The notes under the pieces: model-generated
What the model saw: only the letters and a program-made list of their open reading frames with translations
What the model was told of the DNA's origin: nothing
Database searches by the model: none
NCBI RefSeq assembly: GCF_014196925.1
Contig: NZ_JACIEN010000001.1
Span: 248,001-312,000, forward strand
Reading direction: 5' to 3'
Length of the DNA: 64,000 nucleotides
Origin: Chelatococcus caeni
Lineage (GTDB): Bacteria > Pseudomonadota > Alphaproteobacteria > Rhizobiales > Beijerinckiaceae
Shown: piece after piece, positions 27,410 to 36,748 of the stretch
How the letters are laid out: the number at the start of each line of letters is the position of its first letter
How positions within the stretch are numbered: the first letter of the stretch is position 1
Position numbers and translations under genes: made by a program

Positions 27410-27915
27410 GAATGGGCTCCATCGATATCGTCGCGGCGCAGGTGCGGCACTTCCCCTCCCCCCGCTTCGCAAGTCGGGTGTTCCCGACTTGCGACGGTCA
27501 CACCATCTCGGGCAGGCCCGAGATGGGCGGGGGAGGGGCTAGGGGTGGGGGGCTCGGCTGCCGCATGGAGGATCGTTTCCATGACGCCGTCGAGGTTGTC
27601 GCGGATGTCGGTGTTCCAGAAGCGCAGCACGCGATAGCCGTTCAGCTTCAGATAGGCGGTGCGGGCGCTGTCGCGGCTGAGGCCTGCCTCATAGCCATGC
27701 TGCTCGCCATCGATCTCGATGACGAGCCGCAGGCCGTGATGGGCGAAGTCGGCAAAGTAGGGGCCGATCGGCGCCTGCCGCCGAAAATGTCCCTGGGGCA
27801 GATCGAGCAATTTCAGACGCGACCACAGCCTGCGCTCGAACGGCGTGGCCTCGCGGCGCAGGCGACGGGAAATCTTTGTCCGCCGATCCGATCTGTCACG
27901 CTCGGTTCGTGTCAT
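27403..27915 (-). CDS. DUF559 endonuclease-like protein
   Basis: Protein of 170 residues. Residues 14-115 form a DUF559 domain, a Vsr-like PD-(D/E)xK nuclease fold: RREATPFERRLWSRL, then HFRRQAPIGPYFADFAHH, the acidic strand LVIEIDGEQH and YRVLRFWNTDI at the end. Candidate catalytic residues are D56, E68 and D70. From about residue 121 the sequence turns into Pro/Gly-rich filler that is simply the translation of a GC-rich palindrome element; the true functional end is probably near 120. The ATG at 27915 lies inside the opposite palindrome arm. It splits gcvPA from gcvPB, is flanked by inverted repeats and overlaps the gcvPB start, so it looks inserted. Nuclease activity is inferred. Confidence 0.75.
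   Translation of the reverse strand: MTRTERDRSDRRTKISRRLRREATPFERRLWSRLKLLDLPQGHFRRQAPIGPYFADFAHHGLRLVIEIDGEQHGYEAGLSRDSARTAYLKLNGYRVLRFWNTDIRDNLDGVMETILHAAAEPPTPSPSPAHLGPARDGVTVASREHPTCEAGGGEVPHLRRDDIDGAHSC
27450..27556. repeat. GC-rich palindrome arm with two nested hairpins
   Basis: Left member of the pair around the DUF559 gene. Where relatives have a short CTTGCGG loop, this arm carries two perfect hairpins: CGCAAGTCGGG (27468-27478) with CCCGACTTGCG (27483-27493), and CATCTCGGGC (27504-27513) with GCCCGAGATG (27516-27525). It then continues into GGGGGAGGGG and the GGGGTGGGGGG tail. It encodes the C-terminal tail of the DUF559 protein. Confidence 0.75.
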
Positions 27916-27918
27916 CGG

Positions 27919-27963
27919 CGCCCCCCACCCTAACCCTCCCCACCGCAAGCGGGGGGAGGGGAT
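27919..27963. repeat. GC-rich palindrome arm upstream of DUF559
   Basis: Inverted partner of the arm at 27450-27556: a CCCCCCACCC lead, then CCCTCCCC, ACCGCAAGCG loop, GGGGGAGGGG. It sits between the gcvPA stop and the DUF559 start, so the pair brackets the nuclease-like gene. Confidence 0.75.
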
Positions 27964-27997
27964 TGCCGCCATCGGAGCCTCACCGTTCAACTGCACG

Positions 27998-29338
27998 TCA
28001 CAGCACCTCCGTAAGGGCGGCGACGAAGGCGGCCCGGTCGGCGTCGGTGTTCACTTCGGTGGAGGCGACGAGGAGGAGGTCGTCGAGGCCGGCACCGGGC
28101 AGGAGGCGCGACACCGGCACGCCGGCGAGCACGTGGTGGTCGGCCATCGCCTCGACCACGGCGGCGGCTGGCTTGGGCAGCCGCAGCGTGAACTCGTTGA
28201 AGAAGGTCTCGTTGAGCACCTTCACGCCCGGCACGGCGGCGAGCGCCTCGGCGAGCTTCACCGCATTGGCGTGGTTGACGCGGGCCAGGCGCGTCAGCCC
28301 GGCTTCGCCGAGCAGCGACATGTGGATGGTGAAGGCGAGGCAGCACAGGCCCGAGTTGGTGCAGATGTTCGACGTCGCCTTGTCGCGGCGGATGTGCTGC
28401 TCGCGCGTCGAGAGCGTCAGCACGAAGCCGCGCCGCCCGTCCGCGTCCACCGTCTCGCCGGCGAGGCGGCCCGGCATCTGGCGCACGAACTTCTGCCGCG
28501 TGGCGAAGAGGCCGACGTAGGGCCCGCCGAAGGACAGGGCGTTGCCGATCGACTGGCCCTCGCCGACGACGATGTCGGCGCCCATGGCGCCGGGCGCCTC
28601 GACGAGCCCGAGCGACACGGCCTCGGTGAAGACGGCGACGAGGAGCGCGCCGTGGGCATGCGCCTTGTCGGCGACGGCCCTGAGGTCGCGCAGGTTGCCG
28701 AAGACGTCCGGCGTCTGCACGACGATGCAGGAGACGCTGTCGTCGATGGCGGCGAGAAGGTCCTCGGTGGCGGTGACGTCCGGCGACAGGCGCACCACCT
28801 CGTCACCCGCGAGGTCGGACAGCGTCTTCACCACCTCGGCGTAATGCGGGTTGAGGCCGCCGGAGAGCACGGCCTTGCGCCGCCGCGTCACGCGGTGGGC
28901 CATCAGCACGGCTTCCGCCGCGGCAGTCGAGCCGTCGTACATGGAGGCATTGGCCACCTCCATGCCGGTCAGCATGGCGACCTGCGTCTGGAACTCGAAG
29001 AGGTACTGCAGCGTGCCCTGCGCGATCTCGGGCTGGTAGGGCGTGTAGCTCGTCAGGAATTCCGAGCGCTGGATGAGATGGTCCACCGTCGCCGGCACAT
29101 GGTGCTTGTAGGCGCCGGCCCCCACGAAGAAGGGCACGGACGAGGCCGGCACGTTGCGTGCCGCCATGGCGCCGAGGTGGCGCTCCACCTCCATCTCGCC
29201 CTTGGCGCGCGGCAGGTCGGCGAGGGCCGCCATGCGCATCCGCTCGGGGATGTCGGTGAAGAGCTCGTCGACGGTGGCGACGCCGATGCGCGCCAGCATC
29301 TCGCTGCGGTCGGCGTCGGTTAACGGCAGATAGCGCAT
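27998..29338 (-). CDS. gcvPA: Glycine dehydrogenase (decarboxylating) subunit 1
   Basis: N-terminal half of the split P-protein, 446 residues. Conserved stretches are [66 protein letters not shown] and [15 protein letters not shown]. It dimerises with GcvPB; the PLP lysine is in the partner. ATG 29338 is preferred to an in-frame TTG at 29353. It is separated from gcvH by 29 bp, in the same operon. Confidence 0.96.
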   Translation of the reverse strand: MRYLPLTDADRSEMLARIGVATVDELFTDIPERMRMAALADLPRAKGEMEVERHLGAMAARNVPASSVPFFVGAGAYKHHVPATVDHLIQRSEFLTSYTPYQPEIAQGTLQYLFEFQTQVAMLTGMEVANASMYDGSTAAAEAVLMAHRVTRRRKAVLSGGLNPHYAEVVKTLSDLAGDEVVRLSPDVTATEDLLAAIDDSVSCIVVQTPDVFGNLRDLRAVADKAHAHGALLVAVFTEAVSLGLVEAPGAMGADIVVGEGQSIGNALSFGGPYVGLFATRQKFVRQMPGRLAGETVDADGRRGFVLTLSTREQHIRRDKATSNICTNSGLCCLAFTIHMSLLGEAGLTRLARVNHANAVKLAEALAAVPGVKVLNETFFNEFTLRLPKPAAAVVEAMADHHVLAGVPVSRLLPGAGLDDLLLVASTEVNTDADRAAFVAALTEVL

Positions 29339-29367
29339 GCGGCTTCGTCCCAATCGCCCGTTTCGGG

Positions 29368-29742
29368 TCAGGAAATCGACTTCAGATAGTCTTCGTACTG
29401 CTCTTCGGTCATCAGCTCGTCGAGCTCGCCGGCATCGCTCAGCTTGATCTGGACGAACCAGCCGTTGCCGAGCGGATCCTCGTTGACCGTGCCGGGCGTT
29501 TCCTCGATGGCGCCGTTGACGGCGACGACCTCGCCGGAGACCGGGGCATAGACCTCGCTCGCCGCCTTGACGCTCTCGACGACGGCCGCTTCGGCACCTT
29601 TCGTCAGCGCCTTGCCGACGCTGGGCAGCTCGACGAAGACCACGTCGCCCAGCTGGCTCTGGGCATAGTCGGAAATGCCCACCGTGCCGGTGTCGCCCTC
29701 GACGCGGATATATTCGTGGTCCTTGGTGTAATAGGTGGTCAT
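29368..29742 (-). CDS. gcvH: Glycine cleavage system H protein
   Basis: Lipoyl carrier of 124 residues that shuttles the aminomethyl group between the P, T and L proteins. The lipoylated lysine is K59 in [19 protein letters not shown], in the expected beta-hairpin turn. The N-terminus [20 protein letters not shown] and C-terminal [11 protein letters not shown] are typical. Start ATG 29742 with GAGA upstream. It lies between gcvT and gcvPA. Confidence 0.97.
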   Translation of the reverse strand: MTTYYTKDHEYIRVEGDTGTVGISDYAQSQLGDVVFVELPSVGKALTKGAEAAVVESVKAASEVYAPVSGEVVAVNGAIEETPGTVNEDPLGNGWFVQIKLSDAGELDELMTEEQYEDYLKSIS

Positions 29743-29808
29743 CTCTCGTTCCCCTGAAAGCCGGTGCGGCCCTTGCGGGCCATGTCTCAACTCAGCAAAT
29801 GTCTCAAG

Positions 29809-30945
29809 TCAGCGCTTGTAGCGGTGCGCCACGAAGGGCATCGGCACGACCCGTGCCGGGATCTCCTTGCCGCGCACGACGAGGGTGAGTGCCGTGCCCT
29901 CGCGCGCGAAGTCGCTCGCCACATAGCCCATGGCGACGGGGGCGCCGAGCGTCGGGCCGAAGCCGCCGGACGTCACCTCGCCGACGAGTTCTCCCGCCGC
30001 GTCCTTGATCTCGGTGCCCTCGCGGGCCGGCATGCGGCCCTCGGGCAGGAGGCCGACGCGCTTGCGCAGCGGCCCGTCCGCGAGCTCCTCCATGATGCGG
30101 TGCGAACCGGGGAAGCCGCCCTCCTGCCGCCGGCGCCGCTGGATCGACCAGGCGAGCGCCGCTTCGACCGGCGAGGTCTCCTCGTTGATGTCGTGGCCGT
30201 AGAGGCACAGGCCCGCCTCGAGGCGCAGCGAATCGCGCGCGCCGAGCCCGATCGGCTCGACCTCGGGCTCGGCCATGAGGAGGTCCCACAGGGCGCCGGC
30301 CCTGTCGCCTGGCACCGAGATCTCGTAGCCGTCCTCGCCCGTGTAGCCGGAGCGCGAGACGTGGCAGGGGATGCCGGCCACCGTCATCGCGGCGGCGCTC
30401 ATGAAGGCGAGGCTCTTCGCCGCCGGCGCATGGCGGGCAAGCACCGCCTCCGCCTCCGGGCCCTGCAGGGCAAGGAGCGCGCGACCGTCGAAGACCTCGA
30501 GCCGTACCTCGTCGGGCAGGTGGTGCCGGATGTGGCGGATGTCGGCGTCCTTGCAGGCGGCGTTGACGACGAGGAGCAGGCGGCCGTCGCCGTCCGCCGG
30601 CCGCGTCACCATCAGGTCGTCGATGATGCCGCCCTGGTCGTTGAGAAGCTGGCTGTAGCGCTGCTGGCCGGGAACCAGGCCGAGGATGTCGGCCGGGACG
30701 AGCGTCTCGAGCGCGCGCGCGACGGTCGCATGGTCCGGGCCGGCGAGGGCGGCCTGGCCCATGTGCGACACGTCGAACAGCCCGGCGGCTTTGCGCGTGT
30801 GCTGGTGCTCGGCGATGATGCCCTTGGCATATTGCACCGGCATGTCGTAGCCGGCGAAGGGCACCATGCGGGCGCCGAGCGCCACGTGCCGGCTGTGCAG
30901 CGGCGTATGCCGGAGCGGGGCTGAGCCCGGGGGTGAAGACGCCAT
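29809..30945 (-). CDS. gcvT: Aminomethyltransferase (glycine cleavage T protein)
   Basis: Folate-dependent T protein of 378 residues that releases ammonia and forms 5,10-methylene-THF. Motifs: MVPFAGYDMPVQYAKGI near 27-43, GLFDVSHMGQ near 55-64, SRSGYTGEDGYEI near 200, GLGARDSLRLEAGLCLYGHDI near 235 (catalytic Asp), and a C-terminal barrel-like domain. ATG 30945 has GAGGA about 6 nt upstream. It is the first gene of the operon, 52 nt after a tandem glycine riboswitch. Confidence 0.96.
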   Translation of the reverse strand: MASSPPGSAPLRHTPLHSRHVALGARMVPFAGYDMPVQYAKGIIAEHQHTRKAAGLFDVSHMGQAALAGPDHATVARALETLVPADILGLVPGQQRYSQLLNDQGGIIDDLMVTRPADGDGRLLLVVNAACKDADIRHIRHHLPDEVRLEVFDGRALLALQGPEAEAVLARHAPAAKSLAFMSAAAMTVAGIPCHVSRSGYTGEDGYEISVPGDRAGALWDLLMAEPEVEPIGLGARDSLRLEAGLCLYGHDINEETSPVEAALAWSIQRRRRQEGGFPGSHRIMEELADGPLRKRVGLLPEGRMPAREGTEIKDAAGELVGEVTSGGFGPTLGAPVAMGYVASDFAREGTALTLVVRGKEIPARVVPMPFVAHRYKR

Positions 30946-30996
30946 CGACGGTTCCTCGCGCGACAGGGTTCGCGATCGGGCAAATGCCCGCTCGCG

Positions 30997-31187
30997 CCCC
31001 CTCTGTCCGGGAACCTGAGAGATTTCCCCGGCAGGGCCGGGTTACCCCCTTCGGTGGGGCCTGCCGCTGGGCAGGCCCGCTCTCCAGAGTGTCAGCTCCC
31101 GCGCGGTCCTTGGGCCTGAGCGTGTCCGGGGCGGTTGCGCCTTCGGCGTCGCGCGCGTGCCAGGCACACGGCGAACTCTCCCGCGGG
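30997..31187 (-). promoter_or_regulatory. Tandem glycine riboswitch
   Basis: Reading the minus strand, aptamer 1 (about 31187-31096) has GGGAGAGTTCGCC, GCCGAAGGCGCAACCGCCCC, a CTCAGGCCCAAGGACC segment and CGCGGGAG. After a short linker, aptamer 2 (about 31091-30997) has CTCTGGAGAG, ACCGAAGGGGGTAA, GGGGAAATCTCTCAGGT and CGGACAGAGGG. These are the conserved blocks of both glycine-binding aptamers. Glycine binding is expected to switch on the gcv operon that starts at 30945. The 345 bp gap before gcvT is largely this element. Confidence 0.93.
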
Positions 31188-31220
31188 GATCATCGACGTT
31201 GACCAGCCAGTCATGAAGCG

Positions 31221-31247
31221 CGGCGCCCGTCCTGTCAACGGGCGCCG
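31221..31247. terminator. Hairpin between lipoprotein gene and gcv leader
   Basis: CGGCGCCCG (31221-31229) and CGGGCGCCG (31239-31247) form a perfect 9 bp stem with a 9 nt loop, after the lipoprotein stop and before the riboswitch. There is no U-tract on the minus strand, so termination is uncertain. The loop contains TTGACA on the minus strand, a possible -35 for the gcv operon, but I see no good -10. Confidence 0.4.
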
Positions 31248-31290
31248 TGTGGCGATCGACAGGGAGCGTCGCGCCCGCCGCTTCGGGCGG

Positions 31291-31884
31291 TCAGCGCCGG
31301 CGCGCGCCGCGCGTCGGGGCCGCCTGGGCCTGGCCGCGGCCGAAGCCGACCTCGATGATGACGTTGTCGCCCGTCGCCTCGGGCGGAAGGGTGAAGCCTT
31401 CCTCCACGAACAGGAACTCGCCCTGGGTCTCGCCGCGCGCCACGGTGGCGGAGACGGTGCGCGTCCGCGAGGCATAGACGCGGTTGCCCTCGCGAATCGT
31501 CACGTGGAAGGGCGAGGAGAAGGTGCCCGGCCCGCCGGCCGGGCCGAGCAGCGCGAGGCCCTGCACGCCGACCTTGACCGTCATGCCGCCGCCGGGCAGG
31601 GGGGCGCATTCGCGCGCCGTCTCGGAGATGGTGAGCTGGTAGCGCAGGCCGGCATTGCTCTCGCCGCCCGCGCGCACGGCCGAGCCGCCGTCCGAGACGA
31701 AGACATAGGGGCAGATGACCTCGTCCGGCGGGGCCTCGCGCTGCTCCGGCAGGGTGGTGCTGCCGTAGCGCAGCAGATTGCCGAGCGAGGAGCCGCCGCC
31801 CTGGGCGGAGCCGCCGTCCCCGGAGGTTGAACTGCACGCTGCAAGCAGACCCGCGAGGGAGACCAGCAAAACCGAAGACCGCAT
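31291..31884 (-). CDS. Predicted lipoprotein, function unknown
   Basis: Protein of 197 residues with a lipoprotein signal: MRSSVLLVSLAGLLAACSS, lipobox LAAC with the acylated Cys at residue 18. The mature part begins with a Ser/Gly-rich linker, followed by a beta-rich domain (CPYVFVSDGG, LRYQLTISETARECAPL, TVKVGVQGLALLGPAGGPG, VIIEVGFG) with two other Cys. It is probably anchored to the outer membrane facing the periplasm. It lies 46 bp downstream of the IalB-family gene on the same strand, so the two may be co-transcribed. I do not recognise a named family. Confidence 0.7.
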   Translation of the reverse strand: MRSSVLLVSLAGLLAACSSTSGDGGSAQGGGSSLGNLLRYGSTTLPEQREAPPDEVICPYVFVSDGGSAVRAGGESNAGLRYQLTISETARECAPLPGGGMTVKVGVQGLALLGPAGGPGTFSSPFHVTIREGNRVYASRTRTVSATVARGETQGEFLFVEEGFTLPPEATGDNVIIEVGFGRGQAQAAPTRGARRR

Positions 31885-31930
31885 CGCTTCCACCCGTCCT
31901 TGATTCATCTGTCCGTGCTGCCGCTCCCGT

Positions 31931-32458
31931 TCAGGGCAGCTTGTCGAAGCCGGGGCCGAAGCCGTCGAGCGACACCGGGATGCCGATGCCTTCCTCCGGC
32001 GTCTGGAAGACGACGAAGGTCGCCGTCTTGCCGCCGCGCAACTGGCCGAGCAGGTTGTCGTCCATTACCACCTCGGCGACGCAGCCCGTGTTGAGGCAGC
32101 GCACGAATCCGGCCCGGCCGATGTCCGTGTCGTCGATCTTGAGGCCGAGGCCCGCCGGCAGCAGCACGCCGAGCGGCGCGACGACCCGCAGCAGCCGGCT
32201 CTGGCCGTCGGCCGTCTTCAGGACGATGACGACCAGCGTCACGTTGGGCCGGTCCTCGGCCGCGACGCTCTGCACGATGGCACATTGTTCCTTCTGTGCC
32301 CCGGGCGGCGTCTCGCAGCGCGTCTGCCAATGGCCGGTCGTCTCCTTGACGGCGCCCTGCGCGAGGGCGGTCCCGCTGCCGCAGAGGGCGCCCGCGAATG
32401 CGAGGGCCAGGGCTGCGGCGCGGGGCAGGAGACGCGGAGCGGGTGAACGGCGCAACAT
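31931..32458 (-). CDS. Invasion-associated locus B (IalB) family protein
   Basis: Periplasmic protein of 175 residues with a Sec signal peptide (about 1-32, ending GTALAQ). The IalB domain follows: WQTRCETPPGAQKEQCAIVQ, VTLVVIVLKTADGQSRLLRV, APLGVLLPAGLGLKID, FVRCLNTGCVAEVVMDD and FVVFQTPEEGIGIPVSL. Two Cys pairs probably form disulfides. The family is widespread in Hyphomicrobiales; the name comes from Bartonella and does not imply pathogenicity here. Start ATG 32458 has GAGAAAG upstream. Confidence 0.85.
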   Translation of the reverse strand: MLRRSPAPRLLPRAAALALAFAGALCGSGTALAQGAVKETTGHWQTRCETPPGAQKEQCAIVQSVAAEDRPNVTLVVIVLKTADGQSRLLRVVAPLGVLLPAGLGLKIDDTDIGRAGFVRCLNTGCVAEVVMDDNLLGQLRGGKTATFVVFQTPEEGIGIPVSLDGFGPGFDKLP

Positions 32459-32867
32459 TCGCGTGGCTTTCTCTCGAAACGGTTCGGGCCGGACATCGCG
32501 GCCGCATGCGAACGATTCGCGCAGCCGGAGGCCGCGCCTGCGATAATCGCTGGGGGATGTTCCGAACACGCCTTGCCCGCAGCTGTCAAGAACGGCGGGC
32601 ATTCGGGTGTGACGCGAGGGGCCACTTTGGCGAAAGCGGCGCGAAAATGCGGGGAGAACATGGCTCGCGCGTTTATGCCGCATGGAATGATTTTAACGAC
32701 ACCGTTGCGCCGCACGCCGGGTTGTGGTCTTTGCTCTGGATCAAAGACAGGGGGCGCCGCCATGCGCCGCCTGTCGTTTTGCGTACTTACGGAACGATGG
32801 CGGACGGTTCGTCGAGGCGAGAGACCGGGAACCGCGCCCCGCCGATCACGGGAGCTCCGGACGACCG
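32459..32867. other. Gene-free region upstream of ctaC
   Basis: 409 bp between the divergent IalB-family and ctaC genes. I see no credible gene. It is less GC-rich than its neighbours and contains one FNR/FixK-like dyad (listed separately). Promoters for both directions must lie here but none is close enough to consensus to call. Confidence 0.7.
32731..32744. promoter_or_regulatory. FNR/FixK-like dyad upstream of ctaC
   Basis: TTGCTCTGGATCAA matches the FNR/FixK consensus TTGAT-N4-ATCAA with one mismatch. It lies 123 bp before the ctaC start and could bring oxygen control to the aa3 oxidase operon. A single imperfect site in a 400 bp gap could be chance. Confidence 0.4.
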
Positions 32868-33725
32868 ATGCGGATCGATTTTCTTCGTTTTCGGCCCTTG
32901 TTTGCGCTGACGCTCGCCTTCGCTGCGCTGGCGCAGCCGGCGCTTGCGGGCACGGGCCAGCCCTCGCCCTGGCAGATGACCTTCCAGACGCCGGTGACCG
33001 AGGTCGCCCGCTACATCGACTGGTTCCACAACGGTCTCCTGTGGCTGATCGGCGCGGTCGTGCTCTTCGTCCTGGCGCTGCTCATCTATGTGATGGTGCG
33101 CTTCAACGAGAAGGCGAACCCGACCCCCTCGAAGACGACGCACAACACGCTGATCGAGGTGGCCTGGACCGTGGTGCCGGTCCTCATCCTCATCGTCATC
33201 GCGGTGCCGTCCTTCCGCCTGCTCAAGCTGCAGCTCGTGCCGCCGCAGGCCGACGTCGTCATCAAGGCGACCGGCCACGCCTGGTACTGGTCCTACGAAT
33301 ATCCCGGCAACGAGGGCGAGGCCTTCTCCTTCGACGCCAACATGGTGCCGGACGACCAGCTGCAGCCCGGCCAGCCGCGGCTGCTCGCCACCGACAACGA
33401 GGTGGTCGTGCCGGTGAACAAGGTCGTCCTGGTGCAGGTCACCGCGGCGGACGTCATCCACGCCTTCGCCATGCCGTCCTTCGGCATCAAGGTCGACGCC
33501 GTGCCGGGCCGCCTCAACGAGACCTGGTTCCGCGCCGAGCGGGAGGGCATGTACTACGGCCAGTGCTCCGAGCTGTGCGGGCAGAACCACGCCTTCATGC
33601 CCATCGCCATCCGCGTGGTGAGCGAGGAGCAGTACGCCGCCTGGCTCACCGAGGCCAGGCAGAGGTTTGCCGCGACCGAGGTGCGCCCCGTGAAGGTGGC
33701 GAGCCGCGCAACTGCGGCCGAGTGA
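32868..33725 (+). CDS. ctaC: Cytochrome c oxidase subunit II
   Basis: Membrane-anchored CuA subunit of 285 residues that takes electrons from cytochrome c. A signal peptide (about 1-27) is followed by two membrane helices (about 53-77 and 97-117) and a periplasmic cupredoxin domain. CuA ligands are H198 (DVIHAF), C233, E235, C237, H241 and M244 in GQCSELCGQNHAFM. The aromatic patch AWYWSYEYP is present. It has no fused cytochrome c domain, so it is the aa3 type. It is first in the cta cluster. Confidence 0.97.
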   Translation: MRIDFLRFRPLFALTLAFAALAQPALAGTGQPSPWQMTFQTPVTEVARYIDWFHNGLLWLIGAVVLFVLALLIYVMVRFNEKANPTPSKTTHNTLIEVAWTVVPVLILIVIAVPSFRLLKLQLVPPQADVVIKATGHAWYWSYEYPGNEGEAFSFDANMVPDDQLQPGQPRLLATDNEVVVPVNKVVLVQVTAADVIHAFAMPSFGIKVDAVPGRLNETWFRAEREGMYYGQCSELCGQNHAFMPIAIRVVSEEQYAAWLTEARQRFAATEVRPVKVASRATAAE

Positions 33726-33778
33726 TCCGTCGAACCGTTCCGGCCCATTCCGGCCGACAACAAGAAGCAATGGCCTGA

Positions 33779-35428
<1,650 letters not shown>

Positions 35429-35468
35429 TCGTCCGGCAATGAAACAGGCGTGCGGTCGGGCAGGTCCC

Positions 35469-35521
35469 GGCCGCCGCTTCTCCGCCGGAGGCCGTAAAAG
35501 GCGGCCCCTCGCCGAGAAGCG
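35469..35521 (+). other. Alternative stems in the ctaD-ctaB gap
   Basis: Two perfect stems compete within the 141 bp gap: GGCCGCC (35469-35475) with GGCGGCC (35500-35506), and CGCTTCTC (35475-35482) with GAGAAGCG (35514-35521). They share base 35475 and interleave, so both cannot form as a simple nested fold. There is no U-tract. It could be an attenuator or an RNA-processing site; this is inference from base pairing only. Confidence 0.35.
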
Positions 35522-35569
35522 AAGGCACCGACAGTGCCATTGAGTGACGAACCGAACGGGTAGGGCGTT

Positions 35570-36544
35570 ATGGCGATGATCAGCGACCGACTGGCCGAGA
35601 CGGGCCGCCGCGAGGCGGCCGGCGCGGCGCAGGCGTCGGTCTCCGGAGGCAGCGTCGGCGACTACATCGCGCTCCTGAAGCCGCGGGTGATGTCGCTCGT
35701 CGTCTTCACCGCGCTCGTCGGCATGGTGATCGCGCCCGGCCACGTCAACCCGGTGCTCGGCTTCGCCTCGCTGCTCGCCATCGCCATCGGCGCCGGAGCG
35801 TCCGGCTGCCTCAACATGTGGTGGGACGCCGACATCGATGCGGTGATGACGCGCACCGCCAAGCGGCCGATCCCGGCGGGCCGCATCGCGCCGGGCGAGG
35901 CGCTCGCCTTCGGCATCACTCTGTCGGTCGGCTCGGTGCTGGTGCTCGGCCTCGCCTCAAACTGGTTCGCGGCGGCCTTCCTCGCCTTCACCATCTTCTT
36001 CTATGCCGTCGTCTACACGATGTGGCTGAAGCGGGCGACGCCGCAGAACATCGTCATCGGCGGCGCGGCCGGGGCCTTCCCGCCCATGATCGGCGAGGCG
36101 GCCGTGACCGGCCACGTCAGCCTCGACGGGCTCGTGCTGTTCGCCATCATCTTCCTGTGGACGCCGCCGCACTTCTGGGCGCTCGCCCTCGTCAAGGCGG
36201 GCGACTATGCCCGCGCCGGCGTGCCCATGATGCCGAATGTCGCCGGTCCCGACGCGACGCGCCGGCAGATCATGCTCTACACGCTGCTGCTCGCCCCGGC
36301 GGGCCTTGCGCCGGTGGCGCTCGGCTTCGGCGGCGCGGTCTATGCGACGGTCGCCGGCGTCACCGGGCTCGGCATGGTGGCGCTCGCCTGGCGCGTGCTG
36401 CGCCGGCGCGAGGGGGAGGCGGCCGTCAAGGCGGCGCAGCAGCTCTTCGCCTTCTCCATCCTCTACCTCTTCCTTCTCTTCGCGACACTGCTCGCCGAGC
36501 AGTCGCTCGGCTTCGGCAGCCTTTTCGCCGGGTGGGGGCGCTGA
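35570..36544 (+). CDS. ctaB: Protohaem IX farnesyltransferase
   Basis: UbiA-family prenyltransferase of 324 residues that makes haem O from haem B for the oxidase. The first Asp-rich motif is [19 protein letters not shown] (82-100), and the second conserved loop is [21 protein letters not shown] near 155. About nine hydrophobic helices. The N-terminal 28 residues are polar. It precedes CoxF with a 1 bp overlap (TGATG). Confidence 0.96.
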   Translation: MAMISDRLAETGRREAAGAAQASVSGGSVGDYIALLKPRVMSLVVFTALVGMVIAPGHVNPVLGFASLLAIAIGAGASGCLNMWWDADIDAVMTRTAKRPIPAGRIAPGEALAFGITLSVGSVLVLGLASNWFAAAFLAFTIFFYAVVYTMWLKRATPQNIVIGGAAGAFPPMIGEAAVTGHVSLDGLVLFAIIFLWTPPHFWALALVKAGDYARAGVPMMPNVAGPDATRRQIMLYTLLLAPAGLAPVALGFGGAVYATVAGVTGLGMVALAWRVLRRREGEAAVKAAQQLFAFSILYLFLLFATLLAEQSLGFGSLFAGWGR

Positions 36545-36738
36545 TGAGCGACAAGGACCGCACCGACGACAAGGAGCGCGCCGTGGAAGGGGGCCCGCCC
36601 AAGATGTCTCCCGACGAGGCGAAGCGCCGCCGCGGGCGCAACATCGCGATCGCCGTCGTTCTCGGGCTGCTCGTCATCCTGTTCTATGCGATGACGATCG
36701 CGCGGCTCGGCGAGAACGTCATGAACAGGCCGATGTGA
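36544..36738 (+). CDS. Small CoxF-like membrane protein
   Basis: Protein of 64 residues: a charged N-terminus with MSPDEAKRRRGRNIAIA, then a single membrane helix (IAIAVVLGLLVILFYAMTIARL, about 34-55) and a short periplasmic tail. The position between ctaB and ctaG and the sequence pattern match CoxF, a small protein of alphaproteobacterial aa3 clusters with an unsettled role in oxidase assembly. The ATG overlaps the ctaB stop by one base. Confidence 0.85.
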   Translation: MSDKDRTDDKERAVEGGPPKMSPDEAKRRRGRNIAIAVVLGLLVILFYAMTIARLGENVMNRPM

Positions 36739-36748
36739 GGGCTGGGGC

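Noticed and set aside
27403-27915. Calling the DUF559 gene a Vsr mismatch endonuclease
   Set aside because: The catalytic and zinc-binding residues of Vsr are not clearly present and there is no dcm-type methylase next to it.
32398-32910. Candidate gene in the ctaC leader
   Set aside because: Frames here are low-complexity, overlap the divergent IalB gene and ctaC start, and have no ribosome site.
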